From positions 1 to 9,898 of the forward strand of contig JAJRPH010000094.1 of NCBI GenBank assembly GCA_024280875.1: 9,898 bases of DNA. The letters run 5' to 3'. Under the pieces are notes generated by a model. It made no database searches and had not been told where the DNA came from. It saw nothing but the letters and a program-made list of their open reading frames with translations. Shown here one piece after another: positions 1 to 6,497 of the stretch. The position numbers and the translations under genes are program-made. The first letter of the stretch is position 1, and every line of letters starts with the position of its first letter. The DNA comes from Deltaproteobacteria bacterium. Its GTDB lineage: Bacteria > Desulfobacterota > Desulfobacteria > Desulfobacterales > Desulfosalsimonadaceae.

Positions 1-1397
1 ATATCCAGGACCCTGTGGTGGTTTTTTGTTCAAACGGTGATGCTATCACCCCGCCCTTGCAGGCCTTAAACTGGATCGTCCAGACCTGGGGCACACTTGA
101 GGAGATCAAGCATTGCCAGCAGGTGATTGTCTATATGCTGCATGAAAATATCGGTCATCTGGGCATTTTTGTTTCCGGTAAAGTGGCCAGAAGAGAGCAT
201 AAGCAAATCATCAGCAGTTATGACATGATCGAATACCTGCCGCCGGGGCTTTATGAAATGGTCATCGAAGATGGAGATCCACTGCAAATTCCGGCGAAAG
301 ACCTCCTGGTTCGTTTCGAGGCCCGCGAAATAGAGGACATTCTGGCGTTAGATGATGGCATGACTTCGGAAGATGAACAGTTTCCGCTGGTAGCAGCGGT
401 TTCGGATCGCAATGATCAACTTTATCATGAGTATATCAGTCCGTGGGTGAAAATGTTTTCCAATGAGTTTACAGCAGAAGTGTTAAAACAGACCCATTCA
501 CTGAGGGTCGCGCGTTACGGGGTCTCTGACCTCAACCCGTTTGTTTTTCCGGTGACCATGTGGGCGCCGCAAGTTAAGGAGAACCGGCGACCAGTCCCAG
601 AGGACAATCTGTTTGTGCATATGGAAAAATCCTTTTCAAATATTGTTCAGACTACTCTTAACAGTGTCTCTTCGTTTCAGGCATTTATGTCTGAAACGAT
701 ATTCCAGTCCGTTTACGACCAGACATCTATGCTCAACTGGTTTTACCCTGAAGCACGGCCTGAGAAGCAAACCCCCCAGGAAATGATTGCTGAACGCCGT
801 GAAAGAAAAACCCGTGAAAAAGAAGATCGGGACCGCTGGATGGCGGCCATGGACAAGGGGGGATTCGTCGAGGGCCTGATTCGTATTATTGTAGCCATCA
901 GCTCTGTGGATCGGGTTCTTGACCGGGAAGAATTTTTAAAGATACAGCAGATTACCAAAACCCATGAACGCTTAAAAAACATTGAAATTGCCGAATTTAG
1001 AAGAATCGCCAAAGAGCAGGCCCGTATTTTCCAGACTGATATGGATCGGGCGATTGAAACCCTTGCGGATCTTCTGCCCACAGAAAAGGATCGCAACGAT
1101 GTGTTCGAGATTTGTGCGATTGTTTTTGAAGACAATCCACTGGCAGATGAAACCATGGATATGATGCGTCGACTGGCTCAGGGAAAAAAGCAGATGGACT
1201 TGATTGAAAAAACGCAGATAACACAAAAAAAGAGCGTTAAAAAAGAACCGGCAAAATCAGTAACGGCAAAATCTAAGAAAAAAGCGAAACCGGCTGCGGC
1301 AAAAAAGGCATCGGTTAAGAATCCGGCGACAACTCCAAAACCAAAGAAAAAAATGACCGGCAAAAAACAGCCGGCAAAAACGAAAACTGCCAAATAG
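1..1397 (+). CDS. DUF3141 domain protein (alpha/beta-hydrolase/PHA-synthase-like), 5' end outside window
   Basis: Partial gene: the reading frame is open from the first complete codon (position 3), so the GTG at 15 is not the start. DUF3141 proteins are commonly annotated as 3-hydroxyalkanoate-synthetase-like; their reaction is not established. Visible are the C-terminal half of the hydrolase fold, with the nucleophile-partner Asp in a GDAITPP motif near the start and the His in NIGHLGIFVSG about 40 residues later, then the family block SDLNPFVFPV (about residue 172 of the visible part), then a TerB-like helical domain (about 280-390). The last ~60 residues are a Lys/Ala/Pro-rich low-complexity tail like those of phasins or histone-H1-like proteins. 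Family membership is confident and function is not. The stop lies 7 nt before the next gene, suggesting co-transcription. No sign of damage in the visible part. Confidence 0.8.
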   Translation, partial: IQDPVVVFCSNGDAITPPLQALNWIVQTWGTLEEIKHCQQVIVYMLHENIGHLGIFVSGKVARREHKQIISSYDMIEYLPPGLYEMVIEDGDPLQIPAKDLLVRFEAREIEDILALDDGMTSEDEQFPLVAAVSDRNDQLYHEYISPWVKMFSNEFTAEVLKQTHSLRVARYGVSDLNPFVFPVTMWAPQVKENRRPVPEDNLFVHMEKSFSNIVQTTLNSVSSFQAFMSETIFQSVYDQTSMLNWFYPEARPEKQTPQEMIAERRERKTREKEDRDRWMAAMDKGGFVEGLIRIIVAISSVDRVLDREEFLKIQQITKTHERLKNIEIAEFRRIAKEQARIFQTDMDRAIETLADLLPTEKDRNDVFEICAIVFEDNPLADETMDMMRRLAQGKKQMDLIEKTQITQKKSVKKEPAKSVTAKSKKKAKPAAAKKASVKNPATTPKPKKKMTGKKQPAKTKTAK

Positions 1398-1404
1398 ACC
1401 AGTC

Positions 1405-1731
1405 ATGCTTGCTAATAAATTATGTCAATTACTGAATATTCAATATCCGGTCATCCAGGCGGGAATGGTCTGGGTGTCTGACTGGCATCTATCATCTGCC
1501 TGTAGCAACTCCGGAATATTGAGAACCCTGGGACTATGGTCCATGGGCCATGAGGAAATTGAGTTAAACATCGGTAAAATGAATGAGCATACGAAAAATC
1601 CGTTTGCCGTTAATATTCCGCTGTTGAGGCCGGATGCCGCGGATATTGTTCGCATATCCCATGCTGCCGGCGTTTCCATCTTTATCACATCTGCCGGGAA
1701 TGCGTCTTGTGGCAGGTATCGGGGACAGTAA
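1405..1731 (+). pseudogene. Nitronate monooxygenase (FabK/2-nitropropane dioxygenase-like), 3'-truncated remnant
   Basis: Encodes 108 residues matching the N-terminal third of FMN-dependent nitronate monooxygenases, which are normally about 310-320 residues. Family landmarks are YPVIQAGMVWVS (about 14-25), the SSACSNSG block (30-37), NPFAVNIPLL (65-74) and FITSAGN (93-99). After SAGN the similarity stops, and the frame ends nine residues later. The loop that usually reads like GTLGAGSM is altered to RTLGLWSM, losing conserved glycines, which suggests point decay as well as truncation. The TIM barrel and the catalytic His region are missing, so no activity is expected. The ATG lies 7 nt after the DUF3141 stop with no convincing ribosome site of its own. 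Family call is firm; pseudogene status is inferred from length. Confidence 0.7.
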
Positions 1732-1816
1732 ATACCGGCATTATTTTTTTGAACTGTCTGAAACGGACATGGTGGCTTTTTTTGAGTGCGCCAACCTTTA
1801 CAATCGCTCAATTTAG
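1700..1816 (+). pseudogene. C-terminal gene scrap, possibly VOC/glyoxalase family
   Basis: Immediately after the broken nitronate monooxygenase, another frame (codons from 1706, stop TAG at 1814-1816) reads LVAGIGDSKYRHYFFE followed by LSETDMVAFFE. The pattern of an aromatic strand ending in an aliphatic-FFE motif resembles the last metal-binding strand of VOC (vicinal oxygen chelate) proteins. It has no start of its own and is far shorter than a VOC protein (about 120-150 residues). I read it as a leftover joined to the preceding remnant by a deletion. It could also be chance open sequence; the family call is tentative. Confidence 0.3.
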
Positions 1817-1880
1817 GTGTATGTGTCTTTAGAATTTAAATAAATATTCAGTCAGATATGAGCGACATGGAGGAAATTGA

Positions 1881-3572
1881 ATGAAGCTTTTGATTATTGG
1901 CGGAGTCGCCGGTGGCGCCACTGCTGCTGCCCGGGCAAGGCGGTTAAATGAAGATGCGGAGATTGTCCTTTTTGAAAGGGGAGAATATATTTCCTTCGCA
2001 AATTGCGGACTGCCATATTATATCGGAGAGGTAATCAAAGAAAGAGCCAGCCTGCTGGTGACTACGGTAAATGATTTTAAACAAAGATACAGCATTGATA
2101 TCCGCATTTTTTCCGAAGTAACCGCCATTGACCGGGAAAAGAAACAGGTAGCCGTTATAAACCTGCAGACCGGTGAATCATACCATGAGTCCTATGATAA
2201 AATTATTTTGTCACCCGGAGCTGAGCCTTTCAAGCCGCCCATTGACGGGATTGACCTGGATAATATCTATAATCTTCGAAATATTCCTGATACTGACAGA
2301 ATCAAGGCGTTTGTCGATACCCAACAGCCGGAATCCGCTATTGTTGTCGGGGGCGGATTTATCGGTCTTGAAATGGTTGAAAATCTTGCCATCAGGGGCG
2401 TCAAGACCACAATTGTTGAAAAGCTGGACCAGGTGATGCCGTCTCTGGACTTTGAGATGGCAAGTTTTATGTCAGCCCACCTGAAAGAAAAAGGCGTGGA
2501 GTGCATTTTGGGTGACGGCATCCGTTCTTTTACTCAAAATGGCAGCCGTCTGACGGTGCACACGGAAAATGGCAGAAAGTTGGAATGTGATATGGCGATT
2601 TTGTCTATTGGTGTTAAACCGGAAAACCGGCTGGCCAGGAATGCCGGGCTTGAAATCGGAACCAGGGGAGGGGTTAAGGTGAGTGCTACCATGCAGACTT
2701 CTGATCCGAATATCTATGCGGTGGGCGATGCTATTGAAGTGACGGATTATATTTTCGGGTTTAATACCATGATGGCTCTGGCCGGACCGGCCAATAAGCA
2801 GGGGCGAATTGCCGCCGATAATGTCATGGGCCGAAGAAGTATCTTTCGGGGGACTCTTGGCACCTCCGTGGTAAAATTGTTTGATTTAACCGTAGCATCC
2901 ACCGGTGCAAATGAAAGTTTTCTGGTAAAAAATAATATTCCGTTTCTTTTCAGTTATACCCATTCCGGGTCCCATGCATCATATTATCCAGGTGCGGAAA
3001 TGATGGCGATCAAATTGTTCTTTTCACCCAGCAGCGGTAAAATTTTAGGTGCTCAGATCATTGGTAAAGATGGGGTGGATAAGCGCATCGATGTTATTGC
3101 AACCGCCATTCATGGATCAATGACGGTATATGACCTTGAGGAGCTAGAGATGGCTTATGCCCCCCCGTATTCATCTGCCAAGGACCCGGTCAATATTGCC
3201 GGATTTGTTGCCGGGAACATATTGAAAGGGGATGTCGGTAATATTAACTGGAGCGAAATGGCCGCAATTGATATTGATCAGGATATACTCATTGATCTTC
3301 GCAATAAGGATGAACTTGTGGAGGAGGGCAGTATTGAGGGGGCGCTTCATATCCCTTTGCATAATCTTCGAAAGCGCCTGAAAGAGCTGGATACGGACAA
3401 GAATTATATTTTGTTCTGTGCCATTGGGCTCAGGGGATACGTGGGCTACCGGATCATGTCTCAGAAAGGGTTTAAAGTCCGGAATTTGAGCGGTGGATAC
3501 AGGACTTTTTTGGGTGCCAAGGAAAAAATTATGGCGGAATCGCCCAATACACCCCTTTGGAAAGCTGAGTAG
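1881..3572 (+). CDS. cdr: CoA-disulfide / CoA-persulfide reductase with C-terminal rhodanese domain (CoADR-Rhd)
   Basis: A 563-residue cytoplasmic flavoprotein. Family members use NAD(P)H and FAD to reduce CoA disulfide or CoA persulfide and polysulfide, feeding sulfur or redox metabolism. Visible: the FAD Rossmann motif GGVAGGATAAARARR (7-21), the single redox-active Cys42 in FANCGLPYYIG, the NAD(P)H motif VVGGGFIGLE (155-164), the second FAD motif IYAVGDA (278-284), the dimerisation-domain motif SHASYYPGAE (364-373), YAPPYSSAKDPVN (426-438) with the two tyrosines used in CoADR catalysis, and a rhodanese domain from about 458 with Cys513 in FCAIGLRGY. Length is normal for CoADR-Rhd and nothing is missing, unlike several neighbours. 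The start is set by GGAGG at 1869-1873, 7 nt upstream of the ATG. Similar proteins include the Npsr persulfide reductase. Substrate preference cannot be read from sequence. Confidence 0.92.
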   Translation: MKLLIIGGVAGGATAAARARRLNEDAEIVLFERGEYISFANCGLPYYIGEVIKERASLLVTTVNDFKQRYSIDIRIFSEVTAIDREKKQVAVINLQTGESYHESYDKIILSPGAEPFKPPIDGIDLDNIYNLRNIPDTDRIKAFVDTQQPESAIVVGGGFIGLEMVENLAIRGVKTTIVEKLDQVMPSLDFEMASFMSAHLKEKGVECILGDGIRSFTQNGSRLTVHTENGRKLECDMAILSIGVKPENRLARNAGLEIGTRGGVKVSATMQTSDPNIYAVGDAIEVTDYIFGFNTMMALAGPANKQGRIAADNVMGRRSIFRGTLGTSVVKLFDLTVASTGANESFLVKNNIPFLFSYTHSGSHASYYPGAEMMAIKLFFSPSSGKILGAQIIGKDGVDKRIDVIATAIHGSMTVYDLEELEMAYAPPYSSAKDPVNIAGFVAGNILKGDVGNINWSEMAAIDIDQDILIDLRNKDELVEEGSIEGALHIPLHNLRKRLKELDTDKNYILFCAIGLRGYVGYRIMSQKGFKVRNLSGGYRTFLGAKEKIMAESPNTPLWKAE

Positions 3573-3591
3573 GCCGGGTTTCTTTTCCGGC
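3573..3591 (+). terminator. Weak hairpin after the CoADR stop
   Basis: A 5-bp perfect stem (GCCGG at 3573-3577, CCGGC at 3587-3591) with a T-rich loop begins directly after the TAG stop. No U-tract follows, so it is not a canonical intrinsic terminator; it may be an RNA-stabilising hairpin or chance. The rest of the spacer to 3720 shows no convincing gene. Confidence 0.25.
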
Positions 3592-3720
3592 GATAGTCAT
3601 GTGAATCTTATTTGTAGGGAAAGAATCCTGACCTTTTATGATTTATATGAGTATCAGATTCTGAAGATTAGGGCTGGCGACTAAAAAATAAAGTGCAGAC
3701 GACGAAAAGGATAAAGTTAT

Positions 3721-4485
3721 ATGACGCTTTTCTACTATGGGGTGCTCGCCAGTCTGCTCGCCGGAATGGCAACGTCTGTCGGTGCATTACCGGCATTTTT
3801 TTTCAGGAATGTATCACGCAATGTGCTGAATACCCTGCTGGGAGCGTCTGCTGGTGTGATGCTGGCCGCCACTTCTTTTTCGTTGATTATTCCGGGAATT
3901 GAAAACGGAGATGCCCTTTGGCCGGGGTATGGCGTTTATATCGTTGTCTTCGGCATGATGTCCGGTGCAATAGTGCTGGATTTAATCGATAAATTTTTAC
4001 CGCACGAACATTTTATTAAAGGCCCGGAAGGTCCGTCTTCAAATCTTAAACGGATATGGCTGTTTGTGATTGCCATTACCATCCATAATTTCCCGGAAGG
4101 AATGGCTGTCGGAGTCGGATTCGGGACAGGAGATATCAGCAACGGCATCAGTCTTGCTATTGGGATCGGGATTCAGAATATGCCGGAAGGACTCGCCGTG
4201 GCGCTGCCATTGCTTGGCCTGGGATACAGCCGTTGGAAGGCATTTTCCATTGCAGCATTAACCGGCCTTGTGGAACCGATTGGCGGTATCCTGGGTGCCG
4301 GCGCGGTTACAGTCTTTCATCCGATTATGCCCTTTGCCTTGGCATTTGCCGCCGGTGCCATGCTGTTTGTCATCAGTGACGAAATTATTCCGGAAACTCA
4401 TTCACATGGCAAATCCAGGCAGGCGACTTACGGCGTTATGATCGGGTTCGTGATTATGATGGCGCTGGATAATCTGCTGGGGTAG
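3721..4485 (+). CDS. ZIP family divalent metal transporter (GufA/ZupT-like)
   Basis: A 254-residue, strongly hydrophobic inner-membrane protein of the usual ZIP length, with about eight predicted membrane segments. It is expected to import Zn2+ or related divalent metals (Fe, Mn, Co, possibly Ni). The two metal-site helices are clear: IHNFPEG (121-127) and IQNMPEG (151-157), where Gln takes the place of the first His, as in GufA/BbZIP-type members. LVEPIGG (183-189) supplies the further acidic ligand. A short PHEHF (94-98) sits in the cytoplasmic loop, and SDEIIPETHSHG (219-230) precedes the last helix. The start is supported by AAAAGGA at 3705-3711. The 3' end overlaps the convergent hydrogenase protease gene by 32 nt. 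A link to hydrogenase metal supply is only positional and the genes are on opposite strands. Confidence 0.9.
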   Translation: MTLFYYGVLASLLAGMATSVGALPAFFFRNVSRNVLNTLLGASAGVMLAATSFSLIIPGIENGDALWPGYGVYIVVFGMMSGAIVLDLIDKFLPHEHFIKGPEGPSSNLKRIWLFVIAITIHNFPEGMAVGVGFGTGDISNGISLAIGIGIQNMPEGLAVALPLLGLGYSRWKAFSIAALTGLVEPIGGILGAGAVTVFHPIMPFALAFAAGAMLFVISDEIIPETHSHGKSRQATYGVMIGFVIMMALDNLLG

Positions 4486-5041
4486 CATTTTTTAATTGCA
4501 GTTCTATTCCCATGTAACTAAGCTCTTCCACTACCTTTGAAAGCAGATAATCGATTTTATTTTTAACGTCTAATGACATTTCCAGACCGGTATTTATATT
4601 TCCGGGTTCTATGCCAAAAAGCACTACGTTGGGCGGGGTAACTTTCTCAAGAGTTAACAGTGCGAGTATATCAATAAGTCCGATCTGGTGGGGAGATATT
4701 TTGTTTTGAAAAAAAGCCGGCAGATTTTCCACCCGGGTCACGGTGCCGGTTGGATATCCGGCATCGACGGCATCAATAATAATCACATGACGCTTCCCAT
4801 CGAAATAGGAAATCAGTTCCATCCCCATGGTCCCGCCGTCAATGACTTCAACCGTATCCGGGATAATGTATCGGGCCAGCAATTTTTCAAACGCTTTGAT
4901 ACCGGCGCCTTCATCCGAAAGAAGGATGTTGCCCAGGCCCATCACAAGAATATGAGGGGATGAATTTTTAGTTTTATCTGAAACAAAGGAGCTGTTTTTT
5001 TTAGATGTTCCGGAGGCATCTGCCCAATTATTAGAAGACAT
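4454..5041 (-). CDS. hybD: [NiFe]-hydrogenase maturation endopeptidase (HybD/HyaD)
   Basis: A cytoplasmic protease that removes the C-terminal peptide of the hydrogenase large subunit once Ni has been inserted. The 195-residue product has the family core: LVMGLGNILLSDEGAG with the Ni-sensing Glu, DGGTMGMELI, IIIDAVDAG with the Asp, and SPHQIGL with the His; these correspond to Glu16, Asp62 and His93 of E. coli HybD. The C-terminal block VVLFGIEP is also present. There is an unusual ~28-residue Ser/Lys-rich N-terminal extension before the first strand. I chose ATG at 5041 because it overlaps the upstream hybC stop as TGATG, a translational-coupling arrangement; the GTG at 5044 is one codon earlier. 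The gene appears intact even though its substrate gene is almost wholly deleted. It converges with the ZIP gene, overlapping it by 32 nt. Confidence 0.9.
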   Translation of the reverse strand: MSSNNWADASGTSKKNSSFVSDKTKNSSPHILVMGLGNILLSDEGAGIKAFEKLLARYIIPDTVEVIDGGTMGMELISYFDGKRHVIIIDAVDAGYPTGTVTRVENLPAFFQNKISPHQIGLIDILALLTLEKVTPPNVVLFGIEPGNINTGLEMSLDVKNKIDYLLSKVVEELSYMGIELQLKNATPADYPAPS

Positions 5042-5133
5042 CACAATACGGTTACTTTTACAATTTCACTTTTCTGTGCATCCACCATATGGATGGCGCA
5101 TGCAATGCATGGATCAAATGAGTGTATGGTCCT
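5041..5133 (-). pseudogene. hybC: C-terminal remnant of [NiFe]-hydrogenase large subunit (hybC), fused to the hybA remnant
   Basis: Only the last ~30 residues of the large subunit survive. They include RTIHSFDPCIACAIH, whose DPCxxCxxH motif supplies two of the four cysteine ligands of the Ni-Fe site. The 15-residue C-terminal peptide MVDAQKSEIVKVTVL follows the His and would be cut off by the adjacent protease. The N-terminal RxCGxC ligand pair and ~500 residues are missing. The frame is continuous with the HybA fragment upstream, so a hybrid polypeptide could be made if the hybA frameshift were bypassed. The stop TGA overlaps the start of the protease gene. No catalytic activity is possible. 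Confidence 0.85.
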
Positions 5134-5579
5134 TGCTTTGTGCGACTGAATTTTGCCGGAAGAAACAGCCGCCACCGGAAAGTTGTAGTACTCTCCGGGT
5201 ATCATTTCCATGCGCCGTTGTGCTTCGGAATGCAGATCTATTACCGGCCCGAAAAGTGATGCGCCGGTTGGGCAGGCTTCGCAGCAGGCTGAAATTTCTC
5301 CCTTTGAAATCAGGTGAGAACACAGCTGGCATTTAACAATTTCCGGGAACGGATTATCCCACAATGGTAAAGCACCCTGATGCTCATACGGCATATTATT
5401 TGCTTTTTTACAGGCTACCATGCATGCTTGGCATCCGACGCAAAGGGTCGCATCATATAAAATGCCGATAGCTTCCGGGGGCTTTCTGCTTTATCCCGGG
5501 CGTTTGAAATATCAGGAAGAATAGCCAAAGCCGCACCGCCGGCAATACCCTTTAGAAAATCTCTTCGCTTGATTGTCAT
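5134..5579 (-). pseudogene. hybA: Frameshifted and internally deleted HybA-type ferredoxin subunit
   Basis: HybA is the periplasmic four-cluster ferredoxin that passes electrons from the hydrogenase small subunit to the membrane protein HybB. The ATG at 5579 opens a Tat signal peptide, MTIKRRDFLKGIAGGAALAI, and AAAGGAGA lies upstream inside the end of hybO. After about 36 codons the correct frame is lost at a run of five G (5477-5481; C5 on the coding strand). One extra base would restore EAIGILYDATLCVGCQAC. In the restored frame, one Cys motif (CVGCQACMVAC) and the late CQLC...CCEACPTG motif remain. The central block of about 80 residues with the other cluster motifs is missing, the join falling near LWDNPFPEIVKC (about 5353-5361). 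The protein then runs in frame into the HybC tail. Family identity is strong and the gene is surely non-functional as HybA. Confidence 0.82.
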
Positions 5580-5582
5580 AAA

Positions 5583-5993
5583 TTATTCTCCTTTGTCTGA
5601 CTCACCAAGATATTTGGTAATGACAGCGCCGGCGCCAATGGCTACTCCAGCAGCACCGCCCAACAGGGCGGCCGAACCGGTAGTCATTCCATTACCCTGT
5701 TCAGCAGCAATTGGTGCATGTGCAGCATCGGGTGTTATCTGGCTGATGTCGGCCTGGGTGTGTAGTGGTACGGTAAATCCGATTTCCTTTTCCGTACATC
5801 CGAAGCAAGGATGGCCGGTACCCACCGGCCATGCCCCGGAACCGACATCTCAAAACATGACGGCCGGCCAGTTCGCATGTGTCTGGGGCCCTTTACAGCC
5901 AATTTTATAAAGGCAATATCCTTTTCGATGACCATCATCGCCAAATTTTTCGGCAAACCGGCCGACATCAAAATGGGGCCTTCTTTCACAGTC
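5583..5993 (-). pseudogene. hybO: C-terminal remnant of [NiFe]-hydrogenase small subunit (hybO) with in-frame TGA
   Basis: The surviving third of a membrane-anchored small subunit starts abruptly at DCERRPHFD, just after an in-frame TAA. It reads EKFGDDGHRKGYCLYKIGC, then KGPQTHANWPAVMF, then a stop, then DVGSGAWPVGTGHPCFGC. The distal-cluster Cys pair and the medial-cluster CFGC are present. The distal-cluster His, the proximal-cluster cysteines, the Tat signal and about 200 N-terminal residues are absent. The TGA at 5852-5850 stands where the family has Glu; the local bases look like one T gained and one G lost. The C-terminal anchor GSAALLGGAAGVAIGAGAVI is intact, and the TAA lies 3 nt before hybA, preserving the hybO-hybA order of E. 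coli hyb operons. No promoter for this remnant is visible. Confidence 0.83.
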
Positions 5994-6153
5994 TTAAGTT
6001 AAAACGATATGGTCTATATATTGCCAAAAAATGCACATAGAATAAGTTACTGATAAAACTTAAATAAAGGAGTCGCTTTTAAATTTTATAAAGCAGAAGT
6101 TTAAACTCGTTAGCTCAGTTTTGTGGTACGGGGCAGTCTATGGTGGGGTTAAA

Positions 6154-6169
6154 AGTAGCAACGTCTACT
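6154..6169. repeat. Small perfect inverted repeat (hairpin 1)
   Basis: AGTAG (6154-6158) pairs with CTACT (6165-6169) across a 6-nt loop. It sits 11 nt before a second hairpin. It lies within the open stretch above, so it may be a by-product of coding or part of a structured RNA. Confidence 0.4.
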
Positions 6170-6180
6170 GGATCATCATG

Positions 6181-6198
6181 CCATACCGGTTAGTATGG
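6181..6198. repeat. Small perfect inverted repeat (hairpin 2)
   Basis: CCATAC (6181-6186) pairs with GTATGG (6193-6198) around the loop CGGTTA. A run of seven A (6207-6213) follows on the + strand, which reads as T-run on the other strand but on the wrong side for a minus-strand terminator. Could be an operator-like palindrome; no regulator is recognisable. Confidence 0.4.
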
Positions 6199-6273
6199 AC
6201 AGTCTTAAAAAAAGGCTGATTTAAGTAAAGCGTTTCTAATTATTATTATATTTGTTAATTTCGAATCATCTTT

Positions 6274-6300
6274 TTGTCATGGTTTAATTTTAAATATAAT
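6274..6300 (+). promoter_or_regulatory. Weak sigma70-like promoter candidate upstream of hypC
   Basis: TTGTCA (6274-6279) and a perfect TATAAT (6295-6300) are separated by 15 bp, a little short of the preferred 16-18. The surrounding DNA is so AT-rich that a match like this may be chance. It would give a leader of about 190 nt before hypC. No sigma54 GG-N10-GC element was found. Confidence 0.25.
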
Positions 6301-6497
6301 TATTTGATTTTTAGATATAATTTGATTATTGGCATATGTTTGTCGACACACGGATTTACTTTAGTGTATTCGGATGAAATCAATCTGATAAAAGTCAGTT
6401 TCATATTTACAATTTCTTTCAACTTCAATATGATCATAGTTTAAAAAATATGGTAATACAGTATCATGGCAAATATACTTTATAAGGAATTCTGAAC

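Larger units (their letters stand above)
6064..6219 (+). other. Unidentified 51-codon open stretch, possible small-protein or gene remnant
   Basis: Between TAA at 6061-6063 and TGA at 6217-6219 the frame is open in otherwise stop-rich DNA. It reads an aromatic, hydrophobic peptide including LVSSVLWYGAVYGGVKSSNV and then YWIIMPYRLVWTVLKKG. AAAGGAG (6066-6072) resembles a ribosome site, but no ATG or GTG follows at a useful distance; the only conventional start that gives most of the conserved-looking part is TTG at 6121. The composition fits a small membrane peptide or the end of a lost gene. I do not recognise a family, and chance is possible. Confidence 0.22.
5994..6497. other. 504-nt AT-rich spacer between hyb and hyp remnants
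   Basis: No recognised gene. It separates the minus-strand hybO remnant from the plus-strand hypC remnant. The part 6105-6205 is richer in G and C and contains two hairpins and an open frame (listed separately). The part 6220-6497 is very AT-rich and is the plausible promoter region for hypC. A 10-bp direct repeat, ACAGTCTTAA, occurs at 5988-5997 (exactly at the hybO break) and at 6199-6208. I see no tRNA, transposase or clear riboswitch. Confidence 0.6.

Noticed and set aside
743..1156. Long minus-strand open frame inside the DUF3141 gene
   Set aside because: It is antisense to a well-supported coding frame and is Ser/Arg-rich in the way typical of shadow frames.
5850..5852. TGA in hybO as a selenocysteine codon
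   Set aside because: The family residue here is Glu rather than Cys, and small subunits are not known selenoproteins at this place; decay or sequencing error is simpler.
6105..6204. Possible tRNA or riboswitch: TTAGCTCAGTT resembles a tRNA D-arm and two hairpins follow
   Set aside because: No acceptor stem, anticodon arm or T-arm sequence fits, and I could not match the hairpins to a riboswitch consensus I know.
6322..6345. Sigma54 promoter around TTGGCATATGTTTGTC
   Set aside because: The invariant GG-N10-GC spacing is not met (TC instead of GC).
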